A stretch of DNA of 64,000 nt from Lusitaniella coriacea LEGE 07157. GTDB lineage: Bacteria; Cyanobacteriota; Cyanobacteriia; Cyanobacteriales; Spirulinaceae. The stretch is taken from assembly GCF_015207425.1 (NCBI RefSeq), contig NZ_JADEWZ010000025.1:1-64000 (forward strand). Direction: 5' to 3'. Each line of letters opens with the position of its first letter. The stretch's first letter is position 1. The position numbers were made by a program, and so were the translations under genes. Below the pieces are notes generated by a model. The model was given only the letters and a program-made list of their open reading frames with translations. It ran no database searches and was not told where the DNA came from. Below are positions 9,504 to 19,104 of this stretch, in pieces.

Positions 9504-10688
9504 ATGCTAACTACAATAAAAGACCTCGCCGATACCCTTGCCCCGCGACTTATTGAAATTCGCCGCCACATCCACGCCCATCCCGAACTCAGTGGACAAG
9601 AATATCAAACTGCCGCCTACGTTGCGGGAGTCTTGTCCTCCTGCGGTTTGCAAGTAGAAGAAGCAATTGGGAAAACTGGCGTTGTAGGAGAACTCAAAGG
9701 TCAAGGCGCAGATCCGCGCCGCCTCGCCCTCCGTACCGATATGGATGCCCTACCCATTCAAGAACGCACCCACCTCGATTTTGCTTCTCGCAAACCTGGA
9801 ATCATGCACGCTTGCGGTCACGACGTTCACACCACCTTGGGACTGGGAACCGCAATGGTTCTCTCCCAACTCAAAGACCCCTTACCCGGTAACGTCCGCT
9901 TTATCTTCCAACCCGCCGAAGAAATTGCTCAAGGTGCGGGCTGGATGGTTCGAGACGGGGTAATGCGGGATGTTAATCATATTTTTGGCGTTCACGTCTT
10001 TCCGTCCATTCCCGCCCGTTCTATCGGCATTCGCTACGGGGCGCTGACCGCAGCGGCGGACGATCTCGAAATTTTCATTCAAGGGGAATCCGGACACGGC
10101 GCACGTCCCCACGAAGCCAAAGATGCCATCTGGATTGCGGCACAGGTCATCACCACGCTACAACAAGCCATTAGCCGTACCCAAAATCCCCTACACCCCA
10201 TTGTCCTCACCATCGGGCAAATTAGCGGAGGCAGAGCGCCCAACGTCATTGCCGACCAAGTGCGGATGGTGGGAACCGTGCGATCGCTCAACCCAGAAAC
10301 CCACGCCAACTTACCGGAATGGATTGAAAGTTTAGTAGCAAATATCTGTCAAATGTATGGGGCAAGTTACGAACTCAATTACCGTCACGGCGTGCCTTCG
10401 GTACAAAACGATCGCGCGCTCACACAATTACTCGAAAACTCAGCACGAGAGGCTTGGGGAAGCGATCGCGTACAGCTTTTATCCGAACCCTCCCTCGGTG
10501 CAGAAGACTTTGCCATTTACTTAGAAAGCGCCCCCGGAACCATGTTTCGCCTAGGGGTAGGTCGTCCCGACAAACCCAATCCTCCCCTCCACCACCCGCA
10601 ATTCGAGGTCGATGAAGCCGCGATTGTCACGGGAGTTGTCACCCTAGCCTATGCAATTTATCAGTATTGGCAAAAGCAACAAAAGTAG
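9504..10688 (+). CDS. M20 family metallo-amidohydrolase (IAA-amino acid/N-acyl amino acid hydrolase type)
   Basis: Cytoplasmic zinc or manganese hydrolase that cleaves N-acyl amino acid amide bonds. The 394 residues contain the family signatures: RRHIHAHPELSGQE near the start, DMDALPIQE, the metal-binding HACGHDVHTT (about 99-108), AEEIAQGAGWMV with the general-base Glu, the lid-domain HGARPHEAKDA, and the late metal ligand in NPPLHHPQFEVDE. The length is normal. Related cyanobacterial proteins are annotated as amidohydrolase or hippurate hydrolase; the natural substrate is not predictable. It stands alone, and a repeat-rich stretch follows it. Confidence 0.92.
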   Translation: MLTTIKDLADTLAPRLIEIRRHIHAHPELSGQEYQTAAYVAGVLSSCGLQVEEAIGKTGVVGELKGQGADPRRLALRTDMDALPIQERTHLDFASRKPGIMHACGHDVHTTLGLGTAMVLSQLKDPLPGNVRFIFQPAEEIAQGAGWMVRDGVMRDVNHIFGVHVFPSIPARSIGIRYGALTAAADDLEIFIQGESGHGARPHEAKDAIWIAAQVITTLQQAISRTQNPLHPIVLTIGQISGGRAPNVIADQVRMVGTVRSLNPETHANLPEWIESLVANICQMYGASYELNYRHGVPSVQNDRALTQLLENSAREAWGSDRVQLLSEPSLGAEDFAIYLESAPGTMFRLGVGRPDKPNPPLHHPQFEVDEAAIVTGVVTLAYAIYQYWQKQQK

Positions 10689-10696
10689 CCGAACTA

Positions 10697-10920
10697 TAGT
10701 AATCGCCAGGAGTATTAGGACATTGGTGAAGGGAAGCAGGGGGAGCTGGGGAAGTTGTTGGATGACGCGGCACTTCGACACGCTCAGTGACCGGGAGAAA
10801 CGGGGAGAGGGAAGTTGGGGGAGCGGGGGAAGCAGAGGAAGCTGGGGGAGATTGAGAAACCTTCTGCCCTCTGCCCTCTGCCATCTGCTCTCTGCCTTAC
10901 CGTCAGGCGCTATGGATTGA
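10697..10920. repeat. dispersed intergenic repeat, inverted relative to the copy at 47470-47625
   Basis: About 115 bp from 10697 reappears in reverse complement at 47470-47625. Shared landmarks are CCAGGAGTATTAGGACAT, a G-rich GGGGGAGCTGGGGAAG stretch, and GGCACTTCGACACGCTCAGT followed by GACCGGGAGA. Beyond it (10860-10905) a degenerate CTCTGCC heptamer run follows. There is no open frame of interest, so it is read as a non-coding repeat family. Confidence 0.75.
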
Positions 10921-10922
10921 GA

Positions 10923-11210
10923 TTAACTTTCCACTTCGCGATAAAACTCCACATAAAACTCCACTGAACCAAGGGGTTTAACTTGATGGGGAACTTGGGG
11001 TTCAACCACACCCGGTGAATCTGGCGTTAGGATGTGTTCTTCAGGAGAATCGAGCAGGATTTGGTAACAAAGCTGACCCGATATTACCCAAATTTTTGCC
11101 CAACTCCCTGCTTTGGTGGTATGACGACTCAGGAGTGCGCTGGGAACAGTTTCTTGCGTGAAAACGGGGGTTTTGCGATAAGCAATTACATTCGAGGGAA
11201 GTGTTTTCAT
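10923..11210 (-). CDS. DUF1971 (TehB/YeaR-like cupin) small protein
   Basis: A 95-residue protein that matches the DUF1971 family along its full length: an N-terminal AYRKTPVFTQETVPSALL, then HTTKAGSWAKIWVISGQLCY, a DSPGVVEPQVPHQVKPLG turn and a C-terminal VEFYVEFYREVES. The family is a small single-domain beta-barrel (cupin-like), also found fused to or beside tellurite-resistance TehB proteins and in enterobacterial YeaR. Biochemical function is not settled. The stop of the upstream SPOR-like gene is 12 nt from this ATG, so the two are probably co-transcribed. Confidence 0.85.
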   Translation of the reverse strand: MKTLPSNVIAYRKTPVFTQETVPSALLSRHTTKAGSWAKIWVISGQLCYQILLDSPEEHILTPDSPGVVEPQVPHQVKPLGSVEFYVEFYREVES

Positions 11211-11222
11211 CTGCGCTCTCTC

Positions 11223-12041
11223 TTAACGACGATGGAGCCTTGCATCAAGTCCATGAGAACGGAACAAAGCGTTCCAACGGTCTGCCGCCTCGCGACTTTC
11301 AAAAGGACCAATGGCAAGATGTTTGCCAAAAGGTTGCTCCCGTTCTTGAATATTCAAAGGCTGTACCCCCAATCCCAAAAGTTTTTGAGTCACTTCCACC
11401 AAATCTCCAGAACTTTCCGGAATCACCACGAAAAGTCCCCGTTCGTTAGTGGGATTGTTCCGCACTGTATTCATCGCATTCTGAGGAGGAGAAAAAGCTC
11501 CTGGGAACGAATTAATCGGCGTTTGTGTTGGGGAATCAAACGAACTCGACTCCACCCGAACGACCCTCGAACTAATCCCCTGTAGCGCTAGATTTTGGGT
11601 GAGTTGCAGCGCATTCACTTCTTGAGAGAACGCACCCGCTTGAATAATTCTCTCTGGCTGGCGGACAAAAGCATCGGGGACGAGGCTTTGCACCCGTGCG
11701 AAAACCAGGGGATTGCCCGTCATCAACTCAACGCGGTAAATCCAAGGAGATGCAATCGCAGGGAATGAGTTAGGGGAGGACTGTTCGATCTTTTCTATAT
11801 TTTCTGGAAAATCCGGTTGTTGTCTTGCTGGATTCAATGCCGGAATCGAGCGATTTGTGTTGGAATCTGGAAACTGTTGCGAAGGGGAATTGTTACTGGG
11901 GGGGAAAGAGAGGGGTTGAGCAATCGTTGCACTCGTTGGAAGAAAAATGCCCCATCCTCCCAAAACGCCGATTGTTGCGTGTCGAGCAATCTTGAGGACT
12001 TTAGGAAAAACTTTATTGTATTGCCGCGCGATCGTTGCCAT
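11223..12041 (-). CDS. secreted SPOR-like hypothetical protein
   Basis: A 272-residue protein with a signal-like N-terminus (basic stretch, then ATIGVLGGWGIFLPTSATIAQ) and a long Pro/Ser/Asn-rich linker to about residue 90. Two short alpha/beta units follow, each resembling a SPOR-type repeat: ERIIQAGAFSQEVNALQLTQ with LALQGISSRVVRVES, and GKHLAIGPFESREAADRWNA with LFRSHGLDARLHRR at the end. SPOR units bind peptidoglycan, so a cell-wall role is possible, but the match is by pattern only. It lies directly upstream of the DUF1971 gene on the same strand. Confidence 0.75.
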   Translation of the reverse strand: MATIARQYNKVFPKVLKIARHATIGVLGGWGIFLPTSATIAQPLSFPPSNNSPSQQFPDSNTNRSIPALNPARQQPDFPENIEKIEQSSPNSFPAIASPWIYRVELMTGNPLVFARVQSLVPDAFVRQPERIIQAGAFSQEVNALQLTQNLALQGISSRVVRVESSSFDSPTQTPINSFPGAFSPPQNAMNTVRNNPTNERGLFVVIPESSGDLVEVTQKLLGLGVQPLNIQEREQPFGKHLAIGPFESREAADRWNALFRSHGLDARLHRR

Positions 12042-12188
12042 GATTTTCTCTCCCCGGTAGCAAAGGTAACGAAAGAATTTTATAGTACTCGCCCGCGATC
12101 GGAAATTTAAAATTTTCGGCTTTTGCGCCTAAGCGTTTATTGGGGAATTGTGTCACCATGAGTAAAGTGAACCCGATCTGTTAGTTTC

Positions 12189-13241
12189 ATGAAAAGAATA
12201 GTCGTCGGTCTATCGGGTGGCGTAGACAGTTCTGTTGCTGCTGCTGCCCTACACCATCAAGGATATGAAGTTATCGGTTTGACCCTTTGGTTAATGAAAG
12301 GGAAGGGTCAGTGCTGCTCTGAGGGGATGGTGGATGCGGCGTTTATTTGCGAACAATTGGGCATTCCTCATGAGATTGTGGACACGCGGGAGCTATTTCA
12401 AGAGAACATTGTAGATTATTTAGTCTCTGGTTATGAATCTGGGGTGACTCCTTTGCCCTGTTCTCAGTGTAATCGAACGGTGAAGTTTGCGCCGATGCTG
12501 AAGTATGCCAAAGAAACCCTGGGAATCGATCAAATTGCCACGGGACATTATGCGCGAATTCGCTACGATGAGGCAACAGGACGCTATCAATTGCTACGGG
12601 CGCGCGATCACAACAAAGACCAGTCTTACTTTTTATACGATCTGAGTCAAGAATTGCTTGCAGGTTCTCTGTTTCCTTTGGGCGAGATTGTCAAGGAAGA
12701 AACCCGACGCATGGCAGCGCAATACCAACTCAAAACGGCAGATAAACCGGAAAGTCAGGATTTGTGCTTAGTTGAAGCTCACGGGTCGATGCAAACCTTT
12801 CTCGATCGCTATATTGATTTAAAAGAAGGAGAAATCGTCGATCGCGCGGGTAAAATTTTAGGCAAGCATACTGGCATTCACCACTATACGATCGGTCAGC
12901 GCAAAGGTCTGGGAATTGCCGCCCCCGAACCTCTTTACGTCATGGCGTTAGACCCAGTGATGAATCGCGTTGTGGTGGGCAGTCGAGACGAAGCAACCCA
13001 ACCGGATTGTACTGCCGGACGCACCAATTGGATTGCAATCCCCGAACCCACTGCACCCATTCGCGCCCAGGTACAAGTTCGCTATCGTTCTAAACCCGTT
13101 CCCGTGACGGCAATTCCATTAGGGGAAGGGCGAATCAAGTTGGGATTTGACGAACCGCAATTTGGCATTACCCCCGGACAAGCCGCCGTTCTCTACGATG
13201 GGGAAGTGGTGTTGGGCGGAGGAATTATAGAACGGCGATAA
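12189..13241 (+). CDS. mnmA: tRNA-specific 2-thiouridylase MnmA
   Basis: Cytoplasmic enzyme that activates U34 of Lys, Glu and Gln tRNAs with ATP and inserts sulfur, giving 2-thiouridine. The PP-loop SGGVDSSV is at residues 9-16. The conserved [11 protein letters not shown] segment around C91/C94 holds the first catalytic Cys, and C193 in ESQDLCLVE is the second. HNKDQSYFL and [14 protein letters not shown] are further family signatures. The length of 350 residues is typical. Note that the Phe usual after the second Cys is Leu here. It is a single gene, divergent from the SPOR-like gene. Confidence 0.97.
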   Translation: MKRIVVGLSGGVDSSVAAAALHHQGYEVIGLTLWLMKGKGQCCSEGMVDAAFICEQLGIPHEIVDTRELFQENIVDYLVSGYESGVTPLPCSQCNRTVKFAPMLKYAKETLGIDQIATGHYARIRYDEATGRYQLLRARDHNKDQSYFLYDLSQELLAGSLFPLGEIVKEETRRMAAQYQLKTADKPESQDLCLVEAHGSMQTFLDRYIDLKEGEIVDRAGKILGKHTGIHHYTIGQRKGLGIAAPEPLYVMALDPVMNRVVVGSRDEATQPDCTAGRTNWIAIPEPTAPIRAQVQVRYRSKPVPVTAIPLGEGRIKLGFDEPQFGITPGQAAVLYDGEVVLGGGIIERR

Positions 13242-13268
13242 GCTGCTATTCTGTCAGCGTTCTATCTG

Positions 13269-15737
13269 CTACTTTGCAGAGGGTTGAGGCTCGAAAGCCG
13301 CTTTCGGGTAGACAATACGCTGGTGATTGTACTGTTGCCAAACCCGAATAAACACATCCGCAATAATCGGTAACTCCTCTTTTTTCAAGCCAGAATCCAC
13401 GAGTTGCTCGTCCTGCCAACGGGCTTTAAATATCTTCTTAACGGTGGCAAGGGCAATGTCGGGCGTAACATCTTTAAGGGATCGCAAAGCCGCTTCGCAG
13501 GCATCCGCAAGCATGACAATTCCGGTTTCTTTCGATTGAGGCGTAGGACCGTCATAACGATAATCGGCTTCTTCAATTAATTTTCCTTCTTCTTGTGCCT
13601 TTTGTTTCGCTTGGAAGTAGAAATAGGAAATGAGGATCGTGCCTTGGTGTTCGGGAATAAAGTTGCGCAGGGCTTGGGGTAAATTATATTTGCGCGCCAT
13701 CACCAATCCTTCGCTGACGTGCTTTTTAATAATTTGCGCGCTTTTTTGGGGATTGTTAATCGCGTCGTGCTTATTGGGGCCGCCCATTTGATTTTCAATG
13801 AAGCCCAAGGGGTCGTGCATTTTCCCGATATCGTGGTACAGGGTTCCCGCCCTCACGAGTTCGACATTGCAATGAAGTTCCCTGGCGGCAGCTTCGGCGA
13901 GAGAGGAGACAAAGAGCGTGTGTTGGAAGGTTCCGGGGGCTTCGGTTGCCAGTCGTTTGAGTAGGGGACGATTGGGATTGGACAGTTCGGAGAGGCGAAT
14001 GGGGGTGACGAGATCGAAGAGTTTTTCGAGGTAGGGGGAGAGTCCTAGGGCAACCACCCACCAAGCAATCCCCGATACGCCAAATAATGCTGCGCCGGGA
14101 AGGGCAACCGACCAAATGGTTCCAGGGGTGGAACTAATAATGAGGGTGACGATTAGATTGATCCCGCCTTGGGTTAAGCCGACAACACCGCCAAAGAGAG
14201 CGAGTTCTTCGCGCGATCGCATTCGACCTGCTACTGCGGCGGCGAGCAAACCTCCAACCGCCCCTGGGATAAGATATTCCCAACCCACAATCATTCCTTC
14301 TTCTCCGGTGAGGGTGCTAAAAGTGGTTAGCCCGCTTAGAAGTGTAATGTGAGTGACGGCGAGGGTGGGGCTGTAGAAACTGCTCACCAGCAATCCTACG
14401 GCGGGGAAGTTGGTATATTTAACATTCAAGCTGACGAGCAGGGGCGTACTGATGCTCAACAGGCATAACAGAATGCGATCGCGGCAGCGCAAGCGGATGT
14501 TTAAACGTCGTTGGACTAACCAAAATGCACCAATGGCAAGGGTTACCAAACCCGCACTTATTGCCAACCCAGTCCAATTAATTTCCCGACGACTTAACTT
14601 TAAATTATCGAGGAGGACGAATTGTTGGCGCTCGATCTTTTGCCCTTTCTCAACAATGACTTGCCCTTTTTTAACCTCAACCATTTCCGGGTCAACGTTC
14701 TGCACGGCAAGGGTTGCGCGTCGCTTGGTTTCTTCTGCATCTTCAATTAAATTCGGCTCTACAATCTCATTGAGGAGGTCAGTCGCGATCGCGAGCGTCT
14801 CTCCTGAAAGGTCGGGTTTAAGCTGCGCTTGGATTGCCTGCCGCTTCAGTCCGAGGGGAAGTCCGGGGGGAATGCCTTGGGTGAGAATGCGCTCTAGGGA
14901 TTGCACTATTGCTTGTTTGGTTTCTTCCCATTCGTTATCGGTGAGATCGAGAAAGGGTTGGATGTTTTCTTTTTCAATCTCTTGAAGGGGAGTCTCCTCA
15001 ATGGCAGTTAAGGTGTCGGTGTAACTTTGGCGAGAGCGCTGAATTGTATCTATAAGGTTGAGAAAAGATTGCTCGCCGAATTGCTGGCGGTAATCGCTCA
15101 ACACCCTTGCCGCTCGTGCAATTTTGGGTTGTGAGGATTCAGGAATTGTAACGGGGGGGGAGTCTTCGGAGGCGATGGGTTGGATTGTCGAGATGATTTC
15201 CTCCCACTGTTCGTCGGTGCTAGCGCGCAAGAATTGTTGGAGATTTTGGGAGATAATCGTGTCCTCAACAAAGGGGAAGAGTCCAGCTCTATCCCGTTTT
15301 TGTTCGACGCGATCGATAAATTCCCCTAACTGTTCGCGAACTTTTGTGTTGGTGGGATCGCTAATTTGAAGAACGACAACGACTCCTGCTTGAGCTTCCT
15401 TGCGTTTGGCTTCTGTGGTTTGGATGTCTTCAAATTCAGCCTGTTTGGGAGCGATAATGTCTCGCGGGGCGATCGTTCCTTCTTTTAGTTTGGGTTGATT
15501 GTAGAAGCGATACCCGATCGCGCTGGTTAACGAAACTACGGCTAAAACCAGCATGAAGGGGGCGGGAATGGTCGAGCGGCGGGGTTTGGTGCGTGGAGGG
15601 GTTGGGCGCGAGATTGAGGGGGTTAGACGTGAAGAATCCCCTGTACGAACTCCCCCAGAGGAGAGAGTGGCATTGCGATGTAGAGATTGCTGTCGCCATC
15701 CCTTAAGCTGCTCGGTCAGTACGCGAAAGGATTTCAT
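13269..15737 (-). CDS. 7TM-HD (PgpH-like) phosphohydrolase
   Basis: The start at 15737 (MKSFRVLTEQLKG) is preferred because the upstream 21 codons from 15800 are low-quality. An N-terminal helix near residue 60 is followed by a roughly 300-residue extracytoplasmic 7TMR-HDED-type region, then a cluster of seven membrane helices (from about 390). The last portion is a cytoplasmic HD domain with HTLFVSSLAEAAA, the metal-binding YHDIGKMHDP, EHQGT and DACEAALRSL. In Listeria and relatives, PgpH hydrolyses cyclic di-AMP; cyanobacteria make this nucleotide, so that role is likely but inferred. The length of 822 residues fits the family. Confidence 0.9.
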   Translation of the reverse strand: MKSFRVLTEQLKGWRQQSLHRNATLSSGGVRTGDSSRLTPSISRPTPPRTKPRRSTIPAPFMLVLAVVSLTSAIGYRFYNQPKLKEGTIAPRDIIAPKQAEFEDIQTTEAKRKEAQAGVVVVLQISDPTNTKVREQLGEFIDRVEQKRDRAGLFPFVEDTIISQNLQQFLRASTDEQWEEIISTIQPIASEDSPPVTIPESSQPKIARAARVLSDYRQQFGEQSFLNLIDTIQRSRQSYTDTLTAIEETPLQEIEKENIQPFLDLTDNEWEETKQAIVQSLERILTQGIPPGLPLGLKRQAIQAQLKPDLSGETLAIATDLLNEIVEPNLIEDAEETKRRATLAVQNVDPEMVEVKKGQVIVEKGQKIERQQFVLLDNLKLSRREINWTGLAISAGLVTLAIGAFWLVQRRLNIRLRCRDRILLCLLSISTPLLVSLNVKYTNFPAVGLLVSSFYSPTLAVTHITLLSGLTTFSTLTGEEGMIVGWEYLIPGAVGGLLAAAVAGRMRSREELALFGGVVGLTQGGINLIVTLIISSTPGTIWSVALPGAALFGVSGIAWWVVALGLSPYLEKLFDLVTPIRLSELSNPNRPLLKRLATEAPGTFQHTLFVSSLAEAAARELHCNVELVRAGTLYHDIGKMHDPLGFIENQMGGPNKHDAINNPQKSAQIIKKHVSEGLVMARKYNLPQALRNFIPEHQGTILISYFYFQAKQKAQEEGKLIEEADYRYDGPTPQSKETGIVMLADACEAALRSLKDVTPDIALATVKKIFKARWQDEQLVDSGLKKEELPIIADVFIRVWQQYNHQRIVYPKAAFEPQPSAK

Positions 15738-15828
15738 AGTGTGTGAGTGCTGCTTCAGCAACAGGAGCAATACTTTAAATTTCAAAAAAATTGGGTTCAA
15801 TTCAGACTATTTTAAAGGGAAACCTAGA

Positions 15829-16719
15829 TTAAGAAGGTTTTTGAGAGATAATTCTGAGGCGCGATCGCGGTTGAATCGTTCCAGCCGCCGCGATCGCGCG
15901 ATCGTCCGGAATCTTGCGCCTCGGTCGATACGCCCCAGACCAAGCGGCAAAGAGTTGCGTGGCTTGGCGTTTGAGAGATTCTGTATTGGGGAAATTACGA
16001 TCGCGCCACGAGAGAGGAATGCCGTTTAAACTGTTATAACCCCCCGCAAGCGCTCCGGTCAGGGCTGCTGTTGTTGGCGCGCGATCGTCGATTTGCAAGG
16101 CGCGGGCAACGCAAAGGGGAAAATCCTCCGGAGTTGCAGCAAAACAGTACAGCGCAAGCAATAAGGGCGTTACGGGGGCGTTGAGTTGGCGGGGAATTTG
16201 CACCAGTCCAATCCCTCGGTCAATAAGGGACTCTAGGTGTTGAAGCGTCTCAGTTAACTCAGCAAAGACGGACTGGAGTTGCGAGAGAACAAAGCGAGAA
16301 TCAAGTTTTTCCCGCAAGGCAAGCGAAATTGTAACTCCCCAAGCCAGGAGGAGGGGAGTGGATTCGGAAGGTGCTTGCCAGAGGGTTGCGGCTTCTAAGA
16401 GATGCGATTGTAGGAGGTCGATATCCTCGTGGAAATAAAGGACAATGGGCAACGCAGCTAGGGCAACTTCGCTACTGCTGGCGGTGTGTTGTAGGGTTAA
16501 GACTTCTTTCCGCCTGCGCCCGATTCGCTCTAACCAATCTGTGCGATCGAGTTTGCCGCACTCAATCAGACTTTCGGCAGCGCAATACTGCATATCACTC
16601 CAGGGAGAAGGGTTTTCTAATGGTTGGAGAGGGTTAGAAGTTTTGCGAGTCCCAGAAAGGCATTCGACTGCATTGCCCAGTAAGGCCCCTTGAAATCGAC
16701 TCAATAATGAGTAACGCAT
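15829..16719 (-). CDS. divergent ADP-ribosylglycohydrolase-like protein
   Basis: The start at 16719 (MRYSLLSRFQGALLGNAVE) places the typical ADP-ribosylglycohydrolase opening near the N-terminus. The C-terminal part contains DDRAPTTAALTGALAGGYNSLNGIPLSW, equivalent to the family's second metal-binding region. The expected acidic metal ligands of the first motif (GxxGDALG and a following T-D-D) are not evident: GNAVE replaces GDALG. Catalysis is therefore doubtful, and this may be a degenerate member kept for another role. At 296 residues it is of normal length. It is a single gene between the PgpH-like gene and leuA. Confidence 0.72.
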   Translation of the reverse strand: MRYSLLSRFQGALLGNAVECLSGTRKTSNPLQPLENPSPWSDMQYCAAESLIECGKLDRTDWLERIGRRRKEVLTLQHTASSSEVALAALPIVLYFHEDIDLLQSHLLEAATLWQAPSESTPLLLAWGVTISLALREKLDSRFVLSQLQSVFAELTETLQHLESLIDRGIGLVQIPRQLNAPVTPLLLALYCFAATPEDFPLCVARALQIDDRAPTTAALTGALAGGYNSLNGIPLSWRDRNFPNTESLKRQATQLFAAWSGAYRPRRKIPDDRAIAAAGTIQPRSRLRIISQKPS

Positions 16720-16956
16720 AATTGACACACCCTAGCAAACCCAACGAGCGGAAACCGCCTATTTTTAGAATTCCCAAACTGCTTGACCATCTAAACTATT
16801 CAATCAATTTTTTTAAAACTCGATATTGCCCCTTCCTTTGTTATGGTATTGCAAAATTCTCAATACAGGATCTATCCTGTGACTGAAATTGACAGGAAAA
16901 AGCTGAGGAACACAGGCTGCGCTCCCCAACTTTAAATTTCAACGATTTTTCTTTAA

Positions 16957-18564
16957 CTATGGCGTAGCAATTTCCGCAAGGTGGTCTTGGCTATTTTGTT
17001 GCTGCAATGACCCGTACAGGCGATTTAAGGCGCTGACGTAGGCACGGGCGGAAGCCACGATAATATCCGTATCGGCAGCGTGACCGGAGTAGGTGCGTCC
17101 GGCATAGCGCAGGCGAATGGTGACCTCACCCATCGCATCGATTCCCTCTGTTACCGATTTGACAGCGAATTCAATCAATTGATTGGGAACGTTAACCACG
17201 CGATTAATCGCTTTGTACACCGCATCGACGGGGCCGGTGCCAATCGCTGCATCAGTCAGTTCTTTGCCATTGGGGGTGCGGATTGTCACGGTTGCGGTGG
17301 GAAGGGCGCGATCGCCACAGGACACCTGTATGTATTCCAAACGGAACAATTCCGGCGGTTGTTGTGTTTCGTCATTGACAATTGCCTCTAAATCCCAATC
17401 GGTAATTTCCTTCTTTTTGTCCGCAACATCTTTAAAGGAAAGGAATGCTTTGTTCAACTCCGTATCCGATAGCTCGTAACCTAACTCTCGCAAGCGGTTC
17501 CCGAAGGCATGGCGACCGGAGTGTTTGCCCAGAATGATCTGATTGTTCGTCAACCCGATGGACTCTGCGTCCATAATTTCGTAGGTCAGCTTGTTTTTCA
17601 GGATGCCATCTTGGTGAATTCCCGATTCGTGAGCAAAGGCATTCGCACCGACAATTGCCTTATTGGGTTGAACGGTCATCCCTGTGAGGTTCGACACCAA
17701 ACGAGAGGTTTTATAAATTTGTTGGGTGTCGATATTTGTGAGGGGTGCTTCGGATTCGGGGGGTCTTCCCAAGAATGGGTTGAAGTATTGGCGGCGCACA
17801 TACAGTGCCATCACTAATTCTTCTAAGGCTGCATTCCCCGCCCGTTCTCCAATACCATTAATCGTACATTCGAGTTGCCGCGCGCCATTTTTCACCGCTT
17901 CGAGGAAATTTGCTACGGCTAAACCCAAATCGTTGTGACCGTGAACGGAAATAATCGCTTGGTCGATGTTGGGAACATTTTCCTTAATTCCGCGAATCAA
18001 CCCGCCGAATTCGCTGGGGGTCAAATAGCCGACGGTATCGGGAATATTAACCGTTGTTGCCCCTGCCGCGATCGCGCGTTCTAAAACTTCATAGAGAAAT
18101 TCAGGATCGCTGCGTCCCGCATCTTCCGGGGAAAATTCCACGTCGTTGGTAAAGGTTTTTGCGTAGGCAACCATTTCCGGCGCAATGGCGAGAACCTCTT
18201 CCCTAGACTTCTTCAGTTTGTATTTGAGGTGAATATCTGAAGTGGCAATAAATGTGTGGATGCGACCTTTCGCTGCGGGTTTGAGCGCTTCTCCCGCCCG
18301 TTTAATATCCGCCTGGGTTGCTCTAGCTAAACCGCAAATGGTCGGCCCGTCTTCGGTTCCCACAACTTCAGCAATTTTCTGTACCGCCTGGAAGTCTCCC
18401 GGACTCGCGTAGGGAAAACCCGCTTCAATAATATCCACTCCCAGTCGTGCCAGTCCACGGGCAATCAGCAGCTTTTCATCAACGTTCAGCGTTGCGCCAG
18501 GAGACTGTTCGCCATCCCGAAGCGTGGTGTCAAAGATGATGATGCGATCGGATTGTGTGTTCAT
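16957..18564 (-). CDS. leuA: 2-isopropylmalate synthase
   Basis: First committed step of leucine synthesis: condenses acetyl-CoA with 2-oxoisovalerate. [16 protein letters not shown] at residues 12-27 and the metal-binding [12 protein letters not shown] near 215 are the two synthase signatures. The C-terminal part (from about residue 395) is the LeuA allosteric dimer domain, with [12 protein letters not shown]-like and [13 protein letters not shown] stretches, so leucine feedback control is expected. The 535-residue length matches cyanobacterial LeuA. leuC is about 20 kb away, so the pathway genes are scattered, as is usual in this phylum. The 240 nt upstream of the neighbouring gene show no attenuator I could confirm. 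Confidence 0.97.
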   Translation of the reverse strand: MNTQSDRIIIFDTTLRDGEQSPGATLNVDEKLLIARGLARLGVDIIEAGFPYASPGDFQAVQKIAEVVGTEDGPTICGLARATQADIKRAGEALKPAAKGRIHTFIATSDIHLKYKLKKSREEVLAIAPEMVAYAKTFTNDVEFSPEDAGRSDPEFLYEVLERAIAAGATTVNIPDTVGYLTPSEFGGLIRGIKENVPNIDQAIISVHGHNDLGLAVANFLEAVKNGARQLECTINGIGERAGNAALEELVMALYVRRQYFNPFLGRPPESEAPLTNIDTQQIYKTSRLVSNLTGMTVQPNKAIVGANAFAHESGIHQDGILKNKLTYEIMDAESIGLTNNQIILGKHSGRHAFGNRLRELGYELSDTELNKAFLSFKDVADKKKEITDWDLEAIVNDETQQPPELFRLEYIQVSCGDRALPTATVTIRTPNGKELTDAAIGTGPVDAVYKAINRVVNVPNQLIEFAVKSVTEGIDAMGEVTIRLRYAGRTYSGHAADTDIIVASARAYVSALNRLYGSLQQQNSQDHLAEIATP

Positions 18565-18648
18565 GGCATATTTTATGGACTGAAATGGATTGAATATACG
18601 GTAACAAATTCTACTCTAAACTGCTGAAAGTTGAAAAATAGGCAAAGC

Positions 18649-19104
18649 TTAGAAAGGAACAACTTCATAGAGAGATTTTAAAAATTCGTCAGTATTTTCC
18701 ACACTCATTAATAAAACATATCCCTGTTGAGTGGGAAGATAAACGACTTGTTGGGGATCGGTAACAAACATTAAAGCTTTTTCCCCATTGACGAGCTTGA
18801 ACCATCCCGACTGATATCCCGGTAAACCAATCCCGTTCGTTCTCCATTTGGGTTTGTAGGCAGAATTTTGACGAAGATTGAGGGTTTGAGCTTCCTGGGG
18901 AACTAACGCGGTGAGGGGAATTGTGCGTCCGTAGAGATCGCCTCTGATTTGCAGTTCGGTGGGGGAAAGTTCAACTCGAACGTGGTGCAAGGAATAAGTG
19001 AGGTAGCCGCAAAAACCAAGGGAGAGAAGAAGGATGAGCGCGATCGCGCCAATTCCCCAAAGAGCTTTCGCAGATGCGGGAAAAATCGGAAAAACCTGGC
19101 TCAT
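18649..19104 (-). CDS. membrane-anchored PH-like domain protein
   Basis: A 151-residue protein with an N-terminal membrane helix (about 14-36, LWGIGAIALILLLSLGFCGY) followed by a single beta-rich domain that resembles bacterial PH-like domains. Supporting elements are VELSPTELQIRGDLYGRTIPL, an IGLPGYQSGWFKL turn, and a C-terminal YVLLMSVENTDEFLKSLYEV helix. Its ATG overlaps the stop of the upstream SDR gene by 4 nt (ATGA), so the two are translationally coupled and probably function together. The molecular role is unknown. Confidence 0.8.
   Translation of the reverse strand: MSQVFPIFPASAKALWGIGAIALILLLSLGFCGYLTYSLHHVRVELSPTELQIRGDLYGRTIPLTALVPQEAQTLNLRQNSAYKPKWRTNGIGLPGYQSGWFKLVNGEKALMFVTDPQQVVYLPTQQGYVLLMSVENTDEFLKSLYEVVPF

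Noticed and set aside
10639-10920. Frames on both strands after the amidohydrolase gene
   Set aside because: Products are low-complexity (Ser/Pro or Gly/Ser/Trp) and come from a dispersed intergenic repeat.
11034-11585. 183-codon plus-strand frame
   Set aside because: Antisense to the SPOR-like gene, which has a better signal peptide, composition and domain pattern.
16840-16956. Possible leader attenuator between leuA and the neighbouring gene
   Set aside because: It lies downstream of leuA, and no run of Leu codons or paired terminator/antiterminator was found.
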